Assembly: GCA_032127875.1 (NCBI GenBank)
Contig: JAQBHI010000158.1
Coordinates: forward strand, 4,750 to 68,749
Source: CADEEV01 sp032127875
GTDB taxonomy: Bacteria; Acidobacteriota; Vicinamibacteria; Fen-336
Reading direction: 5' to 3'
DNA length: 64,000 nucleotides
Shown: positions 42,430 to 50,010 of the stretch, piece by piece
How the letters are laid out: each line of letters begins with the position of its first letter
How positions within the stretch are numbered: the first letter of the stretch is position 1
Translations under genes and position numbers: made by a program
The notes under the pieces: model-generated
The model's database searches: none
The model's input: the letters and a program-made list of their open reading frames with translations, nothing else
What the model was told of the DNA's origin: nothing

Positions 42430-43761
42430 CTACGCCCCCAGCGCCGTCATCGCCTCGTCCAGGATTCGGACTGCGATGTCGGCATCTTCGTTGTCGATCG
42501 TCAGCGGCGGGGCGAGGCGGATGGTGCTCTTGCCGCAGCCGATCAGGATCAGGCCCCGCTTGTAGGATTCGACGATGATCTTGAGCCGGAGGTCGCCGTC
42601 CGGCTCACGCGTGCTGCGGTCCTTGACGATGTCGAGGCCGATCATAAGGCCGAGGCCGCGCACCTCGCCGACGCGGGCGTGGCGCCCGAGCTTGGCGCGG
42701 CTCTGGGCCAGCAGGTGCTCTCCCACCTTGGCGGCGTTGTCGATCAAACCGCCCTCGAGCAGGTCGAGTGTCGCGAGCGCCGCGGCGGCCGAGACCGGGT
42801 TGCCCCCGAAGGTGGTGCCATGGCCACCGTCGTTCCACTTCATCACCTCGTCGCGCGCCATCAGCGCGGCCAGCGGCATGCCCGAGGCGATGCCCTTGGC
42901 CAGCGTCACGATGTCGGGCTGCAGGTCGAAGTGCTCGCTGGCGAAGAACTTGCCGGTGCGGCCCATGCCGCACTGCACCTCGTCGGCAATCAGCAGGATG
43001 CCGTGCTTGCGGGTCACCTCGCGCAGCCGTTTCAGGAAGCCGGCGTGCGGCACGACGTAGCCGCCCTCGCCCTGCACCGGTTCCACGATCACCGCCGCCA
43101 CCTCGTCCGGGTTGATGGTGTGGGCGAACATCGTCTCGGTGAGCAGGTCGAGGCACTGCACGTTGCAGGTCGACGGTTCGCGGTTCACAGGACAGCGGTA
43201 GCAGTTCGCGTAGTGCGAGTGGTAGACCTCGGGCAGGAAGGGCGCGTAGCCACGCTTCTGGACCAGCTTGCTGGCCGTCAGGCTCATGGCGCCGTAGGTG
43301 CGACCGTGGAAGGCCCCATAGAAAGCCACGATCTTCTGGCGGCCCGTCTTGACCCGCGCCAGCTTGATCGCGCCCTCGACCACCTCGGAGCCGGTGTTCG
43401 CGAAGAACACGCGCCAGGGACCCGGCGCGGGTCCGCGCCTCGCGAGTCGTTCGCCCAACTGGATCAGGTTGTCATAGTAGAAATCCGTGTAGCACATGTG
43501 GATGAACTTGTCGGCCTGGTCCTTGATGGCGGCCACTACTTTCGGATGCGAGTGGCCGGTCGAAACCACGGCGATGCCGGCCCCGAAGTCGAGGAAGCGG
43601 TTGCCGTCCACGTCCTCGACCATGGCGCCCGCGCCGCGCGCGGCCACCAGCGGGTAGTCCTTGCCGTAGTTCTGGGCCATCACCCGCTGGTCGCGGGCAA
43701 TGATGGCTTGCGCCCGGGGACCCGGAAGCGGCGTCACGAAGTGCGGGTAGCTCTTGGCCAT
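42430..43761 (-). CDS. Class III aminotransferase (GABA/ornithine/acetylornithine type), first copy
   Basis: PLP aminotransferase of 443 aa. Motifs: FLDFGAGIAVVSTGHSHPKV near 57-76, NTGSEVVEGAIKLAR near 126-140, AFYGAFHGRTYGAMSLT near 149, the PLP-ring Asp in LIADEVQCGMGRTG near 260 and the Schiff-base lysine in TLAKGIASGMPLAA near 290. A pair of cysteines in NCYRCPVNREPSTCNVQC near 193-210 is typical of the 4-aminobutyrate/acetylornithine aminotransferase subgroup found in Acidobacteria and others. It is the last gene after a second aminotransferase (10 bp) and the P5C-type dehydrogenase, suggesting breakdown of ornithine, GABA or lysine. Confidence 0.9.
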   Translation of the reverse strand: MAKSYPHFVTPLPGPRAQAIIARDQRVMAQNYGKDYPLVAARGAGAMVEDVDGNRFLDFGAGIAVVSTGHSHPKVVAAIKDQADKFIHMCYTDFYYDNLIQLGERLARRGPAPGPWRVFFANTGSEVVEGAIKLARVKTGRQKIVAFYGAFHGRTYGAMSLTASKLVQKRGYAPFLPEVYHSHYANCYRCPVNREPSTCNVQCLDLLTETMFAHTINPDEVAAVIVEPVQGEGGYVVPHAGFLKRLREVTRKHGILLIADEVQCGMGRTGKFFASEHFDLQPDIVTLAKGIASGMPLAALMARDEVMKWNDGGHGTTFGGNPVSAAAALATLDLLEGGLIDNAAKVGEHLLAQSRAKLGRHARVGEVRGLGLMIGLDIVKDRSTREPDGDLRLKIIVESYKRGLILIGCGKSTIRLAPPLTIDNEDADIAVRILDEAMTALGA

Positions 43762-43771
43762 GGCTGTCTCC

Positions 43772-45100
43772 CTATAGACCCAGGTCGGTGAGGGCGCGCT
43801 CCAGGATGGCCGCGGCCTCCTCCAGTTCCCCGTCGGTAATCACGAAGGGCGGCGCCAGCATCACCACGTCGCCGCCCAGACCGGCGCCGCCGCCACCCGT
43901 GTAGGTCACGAGCCCCAGCTCGAAGCAGCGCGCGGCCAGGATCGCGGAGCGGTGCTCCTCCGATGGAAACGGGGCGTGGCTGGCCCGGTCTGCGACGATC
44001 TCGACGCCGACCATCAGGCCGCGGCCGCGGACGTCGCCCACGTGAGGGTGTGCGATGAGTGGCTGCAGCCGGCGCAGCAGCTTCTCGCCCTGTACGCGCG
44101 AGCGCTCCACGAGATCTTCCCGCTCCAGGATCTGCAGCGTCGCGAGGCAGGCCGCCGCCGTGACGGGGTTGTGGGAGTACGTGAAGCCGTGGATGAAGCC
44201 CCCGGACTGCGCGAGCTTGTCGACGATCTTCTCGCTGACGAGCGCCGCGCCCACGGGCATGTAGCCCCCCGACATGCCCTTGCCGCAGGTCACGATGTCC
44301 GGGCTGACTCCGCTCCACTCGATTCCGAACCAGCGGCCGGTGCGGCCGAACCCGATCATCACCTCGTCGTCGATGTAGAGGACCCCGTAACGGGTGCAGA
44401 TCTCCCGAGCGCGGCGTGCGTAGTCCTCGGGCGGGATACCGGCGCCGGCGGAGGCACCCAGGATCGGTTCGGTGATGTAGGCCGATATCGTCTCGGGCCC
44501 CTCGCGCTGAATCACCGCCTCCAGGTCTTCGACGCAGACGACCTCGCACTCCGGATAGGTCTGGCCGAGCGGGCAACGATAGCAAAACGGCGACATCACC
44601 TCGGGCTGCGGCCGGATCATCGGCGCGTATGGCAGCCGCAGGCGCGGACGCCCCGACACGGCCAACGTCGCCAGCGTGTTGCCGTGGTAGGAGATGGAAC
44701 GCCCTATGATCTTGTGGCGCGACTCCTGGCCGTTCGCGACGTGATACGCGCGCGCCAGCTTGATGGCCGTTTCGTTGGCCTCGGAGCCGCCTGACACGAG
44801 GTACAGGCGATTGCAGTCGCCGGGGGTGTGCTTCGCGAGGCGCGCAGCGTACTCCTCGATCACCTCGCTCGTGAAGTGCGTGCCGTGGACGTAGGCAGCG
44901 CGGCCGGCCTGAAGCGCCATCGCCGAGGCGACCTCGCCGCGGCCGTGGCCGATATTCACGACGACCGCGCCGCCCGATCCATCGATGTAGCGCCGCCCGT
45001 CGCGGTCCCAGAGGATCGCCCCGACTCCGTGATCGATCGCACGCATCTCGCGCCCGAGCGGGCGGTGAAAGACGTTCGAGCTGGGGTAAGCGTAAGCCAC
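43772..45100 (-). CDS. Class III aminotransferase, second copy
   Basis: GTG at 45100 (VAYAYPSSNVFHRPL) starts five bases after the dehydrogenase stop and gives 442 aa; the longer frame upstream is a shadow over that gene. Motifs: YIDGSGGAVVVNIGHGRGEV near 36-55, SGGSEANETAIKLAR near 103, IDDEVMIGFGRTGRWFG near 241 and the PLP lysine in TCGKGMSGGYMPVGA near 268. It is only a distant paralogue of the 3' neighbour, with different N-terminus and a Cys cluster (FCYRCPLGQTYPECEVVC). Two aminotransferases in tandem after a semialdehyde dehydrogenase suggests two amino donors handled by one pathway. Confidence 0.88.
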   Translation of the reverse strand: MAYAYPSSNVFHRPLGREMRAIDHGVGAILWDRDGRRYIDGSGGAVVVNIGHGRGEVASAMALQAGRAAYVHGTHFTSEVIEEYAARLAKHTPGDCNRLYLVSGGSEANETAIKLARAYHVANGQESRHKIIGRSISYHGNTLATLAVSGRPRLRLPYAPMIRPQPEVMSPFCYRCPLGQTYPECEVVCVEDLEAVIQREGPETISAYITEPILGASAGAGIPPEDYARRAREICTRYGVLYIDDEVMIGFGRTGRWFGIEWSGVSPDIVTCGKGMSGGYMPVGAALVSEKIVDKLAQSGGFIHGFTYSHNPVTAAACLATLQILEREDLVERSRVQGEKLLRRLQPLIAHPHVGDVRGRGLMVGVEIVADRASHAPFPSEEHRSAILAARCFELGLVTYTGGGGAGLGGDVVMLAPPFVITDGELEEAAAILERALTDLGL

Positions 45101-45105
45101 GCTCG

Positions 45106-46674
45106 TCAGTGGACGATGGTTCGCGACTGCTCGCGCATGAACTGCTGGACGTAGTAGAGCCCGCCCGAAGCCTTGCCCGAGGAGCCGCTGCCCTTCCAGC
45201 CGCCAAAGGGCTGCACGCCGGGCCAGGCCCCGGTCGTTGCTCCGGCCTTGCGGTTCACGTAGACGACGCCGGCCTCGATCCTCTCGAGGAAGCGGTCCAC
45301 TTCCTTCGCCTCGGCGCTGAAGAAGCCGGCGGTGAGCCCGTACTCCGTGCTGTTGGCGAGCCCCAGGGCTTCGTCGAGCGTCTCGAACGGGGCGACACAG
45401 ACCATCGGCACGAACAGCTCGTTCTGGAACAGGAAGTGATCGTGCGGGAGGCCATCGACGATGCTCGGCGCCACGAAGTAGCCATGGGCCAGATCGCCGT
45501 CCGTGAGCGCCTTGCCACCGCTGAGCACCTCGCCGTCCTTCCAGGCCAGCTCGGCGTACTTCGCGTAGTCCTTGTAGGCGCGCTGGTGGATCAGCGGGCC
45601 GAGCCAGACGCCGTGCTGGCTCGGATCGCCGACGCTGATCCCCTGCGTCTTCCGCACCAGCAATTCCAGGAACTGGTCTTTGGCCGAGCGTTGCACGTAG
45701 ACCCGCGAGCAGGCACTGCATTTCTGCCCCTGCAGGCCGAAGGCCGACCTCATGACGCCTTCGGCGGCGTCCTCGAGATTGGCGGAGCTCATCACGATCG
45801 CAGGGTTCTTACCGCCCATCTCGGTGATGCAGGGCTTCGGGTAGTTCTGGCTGAAGCGGTGGTAGATGTTCATGCCCACGGCCTTCGAGCCGGTGAACAG
45901 GATCCCGTCTACGGCGGGGTGCGAGGTCAGCGCCTCGCCGGTTTCGGGGCCCGTACCGAAGACGAGGTGGAGCGCACCAGCCGGCACGCCCGCCTCGCGG
46001 AAGATGTTGTGGAGAGCGAGGGCGGTGAGCGGCGTCTCGTGACTCGGCTTCAGGACCACGGTGTTGCCTGCGACCAGGGCGCCCGAGACGGGACCTCCGG
46101 CCAGCGCAAAGGGAAAGTTGAAGGGGCTGATGATCACCCAGACGCCGTAGGGCCGCAGGACGGAGCGTGTCTCCTCGTTGGGTGTGAAGCGGGACATCGG
46201 CCGGTCGAAGCCGCCGTTCCTTTCCATCTGCTCGCAGTAGTAGCGGGCGAGGTCGGCGGTCTCGGTCACGTCACCCATCGCCTCCAGGCGGTTCTTGCCC
46301 GCTTCCAGGCTGACCAGGGCGGACAACTCGAAGCCCCGTTCCTCGATCAGGTCGGCGGCCTTGCGGATGATGGCCGAGCGCTCCTGCCAGGGCCGGCCGC
46401 TCCATTCGGGAAAACTCCGCTTCGCGGCCCGGACGGCGCGGTCGACGTCTTCCTTGGCCCCGATCGGGAACGAGCCGATGACGAGGCGAGTGTCGACGGG
46501 GCTGCGGTCCTCGAAGGAGCGCGGACTCATCACTTCCTGGCCATCGATCCGGTGCGGATGCGTGTTGCCGAACGACGCACGCACGCGTTCGACGGCCGCG
46601 TCGTACTTCTTCCGGAACTCTTCCGTCTGCCCCGCCGCCAGTGTGGCGTAGGTGACCCGCTCAGCAGTGCTCAT
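45106..46674 (-). CDS. L-glutamate gamma-semialdehyde (1-pyrroline-5-carboxylate) dehydrogenase
   Basis: Aldehyde dehydrogenase of 522 aa, expected to oxidise glutamate semialdehyde to glutamate in proline/ornithine breakdown. Motifs: NFPFALAGGPVSGALVAGN near 183, FTGSKAVGMNIYHRFSQNYP near 262, the general-base Glu in CITEMGGKNPAIV near 285, the catalytic Cys in AFGLQGQKCSACSRVYV near 320, and YVNRKAGATTGAWPGVQPFGG near 472, which is characteristic of the P5C dehydrogenase (RocA/PruA) clade. No proline dehydrogenase domain is fused, and none is adjacent. First gene of the three-gene catabolic operon. Confidence 0.9.
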   Translation of the reverse strand: MSTAERVTYATLAAGQTEEFRKKYDAAVERVRASFGNTHPHRIDGQEVMSPRSFEDRSPVDTRLVIGSFPIGAKEDVDRAVRAAKRSFPEWSGRPWQERSAIIRKAADLIEERGFELSALVSLEAGKNRLEAMGDVTETADLARYYCEQMERNGGFDRPMSRFTPNEETRSVLRPYGVWVIISPFNFPFALAGGPVSGALVAGNTVVLKPSHETPLTALALHNIFREAGVPAGALHLVFGTGPETGEALTSHPAVDGILFTGSKAVGMNIYHRFSQNYPKPCITEMGGKNPAIVMSSANLEDAAEGVMRSAFGLQGQKCSACSRVYVQRSAKDQFLELLVRKTQGISVGDPSQHGVWLGPLIHQRAYKDYAKYAELAWKDGEVLSGGKALTDGDLAHGYFVAPSIVDGLPHDHFLFQNELFVPMVCVAPFETLDEALGLANSTEYGLTAGFFSAEAKEVDRFLERIEAGVVYVNRKAGATTGAWPGVQPFGGWKGSGSSGKASGGLYYVQQFMREQSRTIVH

Positions 46675-46746
46675 CGAGGCTCTTAGCTCCTTGAACCCGG
46701 GGCAGCTTTTCCACCAGGGAACTTGGCATTCTACCGCGAGAGAAGA

Positions 46747-47523
46747 CTACTGGCGCCGCGAGCCGGCGCCCACGGGCGCCATCAGCGCGCCGAAGACGAG
46801 CATCAGGCTCGACACGTACGCCCACAGCAGCAGCGCGACCGAGAAGGCGAGCGGGCCGTAGAAGGCCTGCAGGTTCATCTGGCCGAGCTTCGCGACGAAA
46901 GCGTACTTGACCAGCTCCCAGGTGACGCCGCCCCAGAGCGCCGCGCGCAGGGCGACCCGGGTGCCCACCGTTTTCGACGGGATCAGCGTGTAGATCAGGA
47001 AGAACAGGCAGTACGTCAGCAGAAACGCGCTGGCCTTGGCGCTGAAGCCGGCGAGCAGCGGCCACGCCTTGCCGTAGTTCCGAGCCGTGATGGTGAGCCC
47101 GACGGACACGAATGCGAGACAGCCGCCGGCGACCGTCATCAGGAAGGCCAGGACGCGGCTCAGCAGGAAATGGCGCTCCGAGCGCCCGCCCCAGGCGCGG
47201 TTCAAGGCCATCTCCACCGGCATGAAGATCCCCGACGAAGCCCAGACGATGACCAGCAGCGAAAACACCTCGAGCCCCTTCGCGATCCGGGTCAGGTTCT
47301 TGAGCGACGAGGCGATCGCCGCGTGACCGAACGGGATCAGCTCTTGCAACAGCAGCAGCAAGGCGGCGCCGGCACGGCTGCCTTGATAGCGCTGGGAGAA
47401 TCCGGCCAGGACCAGCAGCAGCGGGAACAGACACAGCAGGAAGTTGAAGGCAATCGCGTTGGTCAGCACGGCGATGTCGCGGGAGAGCAGCGTCCCGACG
47501 GCCGACCACAGGCGCTTCACCAC
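46747..47523 (-). CDS. YihY/UPF0761-type inner-membrane protein
   Basis: GTG at 47523, eight bases after GGAG, gives 258 aa; the huge open frame upstream is a shadow of the permease gene. Five to six hydrophobic helices are visible, with family-like segments IAFNFLLCLFPLLLVLAGFS near 26-45, VWASSGIFMPVEMALNRAWG near 98-117 and GALWGGVTWEL-type helix start near 200 (here RAALWGGVTWELVKYAFV). The family (formerly called ribonuclease BN) has no proven enzymatic role. It lies five bases after the permease gene. Confidence 0.87.
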   Translation of the reverse strand: MVKRLWSAVGTLLSRDIAVLTNAIAFNFLLCLFPLLLVLAGFSQRYQGSRAGAALLLLLQELIPFGHAAIASSLKNLTRIAKGLEVFSLLVIVWASSGIFMPVEMALNRAWGGRSERHFLLSRVLAFLMTVAGGCLAFVSVGLTITARNYGKAWPLLAGFSAKASAFLLTYCLFFLIYTLIPSKTVGTRVALRAALWGGVTWELVKYAFVAKLGQMNLQAFYGPLAFSVALLLWAYVSSLMLVFGALMAPVGAGSRRQ

Positions 47524-47528
47524 CGCGC

Positions 47529-48923
47529 CTACTCCCGCAGGGCGGGCGGCCGGGCGGCACGACGCCAATACGCGTACGCCGGCAGGCCCAGGGCCAGGAG
47601 CACGAGCCCGATGCCCGATTCCCTCGGCTTTTCCACGAGGGTGTTCACGACCAGAGCCAGGGACGAGAGCACGAACAGCAGCGGCACCCAAGGGTAGCCC
47701 CAGGTCCGGTAGGGCCGCGCGGCTTGCGGCCGCGTGCGGCGCAGCACCAGCACTGCGGCGCCAGTGGCCGCGTGAGACAGCACGACTGCGAACACCACGT
47801 AGGTGTAGAGCTGCTCGTAGCTGCCCGAGAACGTGAGCACGATCGCCCACAAGCCCTGGGCCAGGATGCAGGCTGCCGGCGTGCTGTAGCGGGGATGGAT
47901 CCTGGCGAGGGCCGGGAAGAACACGCCGTCCTGGGCCATCGGCAGATAGATGCGGGCTGCGTACAGGATCGTGGAGGAAATGCAGCCGAAGGTGGAGACG
48001 AGAACCGCGACCGAGATCAGCCGGCCCCCGATCGAACCGAACAGCGCCGCGGCGGCGGCCTCCCCGATGCGCGGCGTCTGCGCCATCGCCTCGACCGGAA
48101 GGGCGCGCACGTAGACGACGTTCATGAGCAGGTAGAGCAGCGTGACGGCGGCAGTGCCCGCGACCAGGCCGAGCGGCAGCTCGCGTTCGGGCCGCCGCAT
48201 CTCGCCCGCCAGGTTGGTCACCGCGTACCACCCGTCGAAGCTCCACAGGACCGCGATCATCGCGACTCCGACCGCCGCGACGAGGCCGCTCGCGGGCAGC
48301 GGGGCCAGCAGCTGCGGAGCGGCTGTCGCGGGAAGCAGCACGCCGAGCACCCCCAGTCCGATGATCGAGCCCACCTTCACCCAGGTCACGAAATTCTGGA
48401 GCCCGACTGCCTCGCGCAGGCCTACGTAATTCACGGCCGTGAGCAGCAGGATCGCCAGCGCCCCGGCGAGCTGGCCGCCGTTGATCGGGAGCTGCCAGGG
48501 CCCGAGCGGAATCTCGACGAGCCGGTGAGCGGTCGAGAAAAACGGCAAGAAGGAGCCCAGGTACTCGCCAAAGCCGACTGCCAGCGTCGCGATCCCGCCC
48601 GACATGATCACGAAGAACGCAGCCCATCCGAACAGGAAGCCCCACAGCGGCCCGTACGTCTCGCGCAGGAAGTGGTACTGGCCGCCCGCCCTGGGGAACA
48701 TCGCGCCCAGCTCCGCGTAGGTGAGTGCGCCGGCGAGGGTCAACAAGCCGCCCACGAGCCACACCGCCAGGACCAGGCCCGCGTGCGGCAAGGCACGGGC
48801 AATGTCGCCCGTGGTGATGAAGATTCCCGTTCCCAGGATCGAGCCGATCGTGATCAGCGCGGCGTCCAGCGCGCTGAGCCCACGGACCAACTGCGGCGAG
48901 GAACCGGCCTGCCCGTCGTGCAT
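47529..48923 (-). CDS. APC-superfamily amino-acid permease
   Basis: Inner-membrane amino-acid or amine transporter, 464 aa with about 12 hydrophobic helices. The first-helix signature SALDAALITIGSILGTGIFI near 15-34 with the unwound GTGIF substrate site is intact, and PRAGGQYHFLRETYGPLWGF near 77-96 is the family's second hallmark. The position next to the aminotransferase/dehydrogenase operon suggests import of the amino acid degraded there, but they are separate transcription units by orientation spacing. Unlike the relic at 12898, it is complete. Confidence 0.9.
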   Translation of the reverse strand: MHDGQAGSSPQLVRGLSALDAALITIGSILGTGIFITTGDIARALPHAGLVLAVWLVGGLLTLAGALTYAELGAMFPRAGGQYHFLRETYGPLWGFLFGWAAFFVIMSGGIATLAVGFGEYLGSFLPFFSTAHRLVEIPLGPWQLPINGGQLAGALAILLLTAVNYVGLREAVGLQNFVTWVKVGSIIGLGVLGVLLPATAAPQLLAPLPASGLVAAVGVAMIAVLWSFDGWYAVTNLAGEMRRPERELPLGLVAGTAAVTLLYLLMNVVYVRALPVEAMAQTPRIGEAAAAALFGSIGGRLISVAVLVSTFGCISSTILYAARIYLPMAQDGVFFPALARIHPRYSTPAACILAQGLWAIVLTFSGSYEQLYTYVVFAVVLSHAATGAAVLVLRRTRPQAARPYRTWGYPWVPLLFVLSSLALVVNTLVEKPRESGIGLVLLALGLPAYAYWRRAARPPALRE

Positions 48924-48994
48924 CGGGCCGGCATTCTAACCGCAAGGAGGCCCTCAAGGGGCCGGCGGGGCCGCATGCTAAGCTGTTCTTTCCG

Positions 48995-49828
48995 ATGGTC
49001 GACGAGATCCGCATCCGGCTCGTGAAAGACCGGGCTGACTTCGATTCCTGCGTCCTGCTTCAGCGAGCGGTCTGGGGCCTGCTCGATCTCGAGATCACCT
49101 CGGCGATCCAGCTGATCGCCACGATTCACGCGGGCGGGATGTTGCACCTCGCGGAGACCGCCTCGGGCCAGGCGATTGGCTTCGCCTACGCCTTTCCCGC
49201 CTGGAGCGGCGGCGCGGCGCACCTCCATTCGGACATGGTCGCCGTGCTGCCCGAACACCAGAGGCAGGGCGTCGGCGTGCGCCTGAAGTGGGCCCAGCGC
49301 GACGCGGCACTGCGGCGCGGCCTCTCTCTCATCACCTGGACCTACGACCCGCTGCAGTCGCGCAACGCCCACATGAACCTGCGTCGCCTCGGCGCCACGG
49401 CTGTCGAGTTCCTGGAGGACTTCTACGGGATCACGACCTCGTCGCTCCACCACGGCCTGCCGACCGACCGCCTGCTCGTGCGTTGGGAGCTCTCGGCCGA
49501 GCGCGTGGCCGAGCGTGCGCTCGGCGGCGAGCCCACCCGATCCGTGGCGGCGCCCGGGAGCCCCCGCATCAATGAGGTCAAGTGGCAGGCTGGCTGGCCC
49601 GTGACCTCGGAACCGCGTCTCGACCTGACGGCGCCCGAGCTGCTTCTCGAGATCCCGCCGGACTGGGACGTGCTATGCCAGGCCGCGCCGCGCGTAGCGG
49701 AGGGTTGGCAGGCCACAGTGCGGCGCGCCCTCCAATCGTACTTTGCGCACGGCTACCAGGCGACCGACTTCGTCCCGACCGAGGAGGGCGGACGCCGGCG
49801 CCCGCTCTACGTGCTTCGCAAGCCCTGA
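48995..49828 (+). CDS. GNAT-superfamily protein of the COG3375 type
   Basis: 277 aa from ATG 48995, ten bases after TAAGCT and without a Shine-Dalgarno sequence. The first half is a GNAT fold: LQRAVWGL near 22-29, LHSDMVAVLPEHQRQGVGVRLK near 76-97 with the acetyl-CoA-binding QRQGVG loop, and TWTYDPLQSRNAHMNLRRLGA near 115-135, which is diagnostic of this predicted acetyltransferase group. The second half (about 165-277) is the lineage-typical extension with paired ProxIle/ProxAsp segments. Substrate unknown. Confidence 0.85.
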   Translation: MVDEIRIRLVKDRADFDSCVLLQRAVWGLLDLEITSAIQLIATIHAGGMLHLAETASGQAIGFAYAFPAWSGGAAHLHSDMVAVLPEHQRQGVGVRLKWAQRDAALRRGLSLITWTYDPLQSRNAHMNLRRLGATAVEFLEDFYGITTSSLHHGLPTDRLLVRWELSAERVAERALGGEPTRSVAAPGSPRINEVKWQAGWPVTSEPRLDLTAPELLLEIPPDWDVLCQAAPRVAEGWQATVRRALQSYFAHGYQATDFVPTEEGGRRRPLYVLRKP

Positions 49829-50010
49829 GCGCTACTTCGCAGGCTTCGGGTCGTGGGTGGATGTGCACCGCCTTCCAACGTGACCGCGAGTCATCCCACC
49901 GCCCTTGACGCCGCGCGCCTCGTCATCTTAGAGTGGCGCCATCAGTGTCGTCTGGAATGCTAACCGCCGGGCGCTGACGCGGGGCGGCGCCGGCACGGAG
50001 GTCCGAAGCC

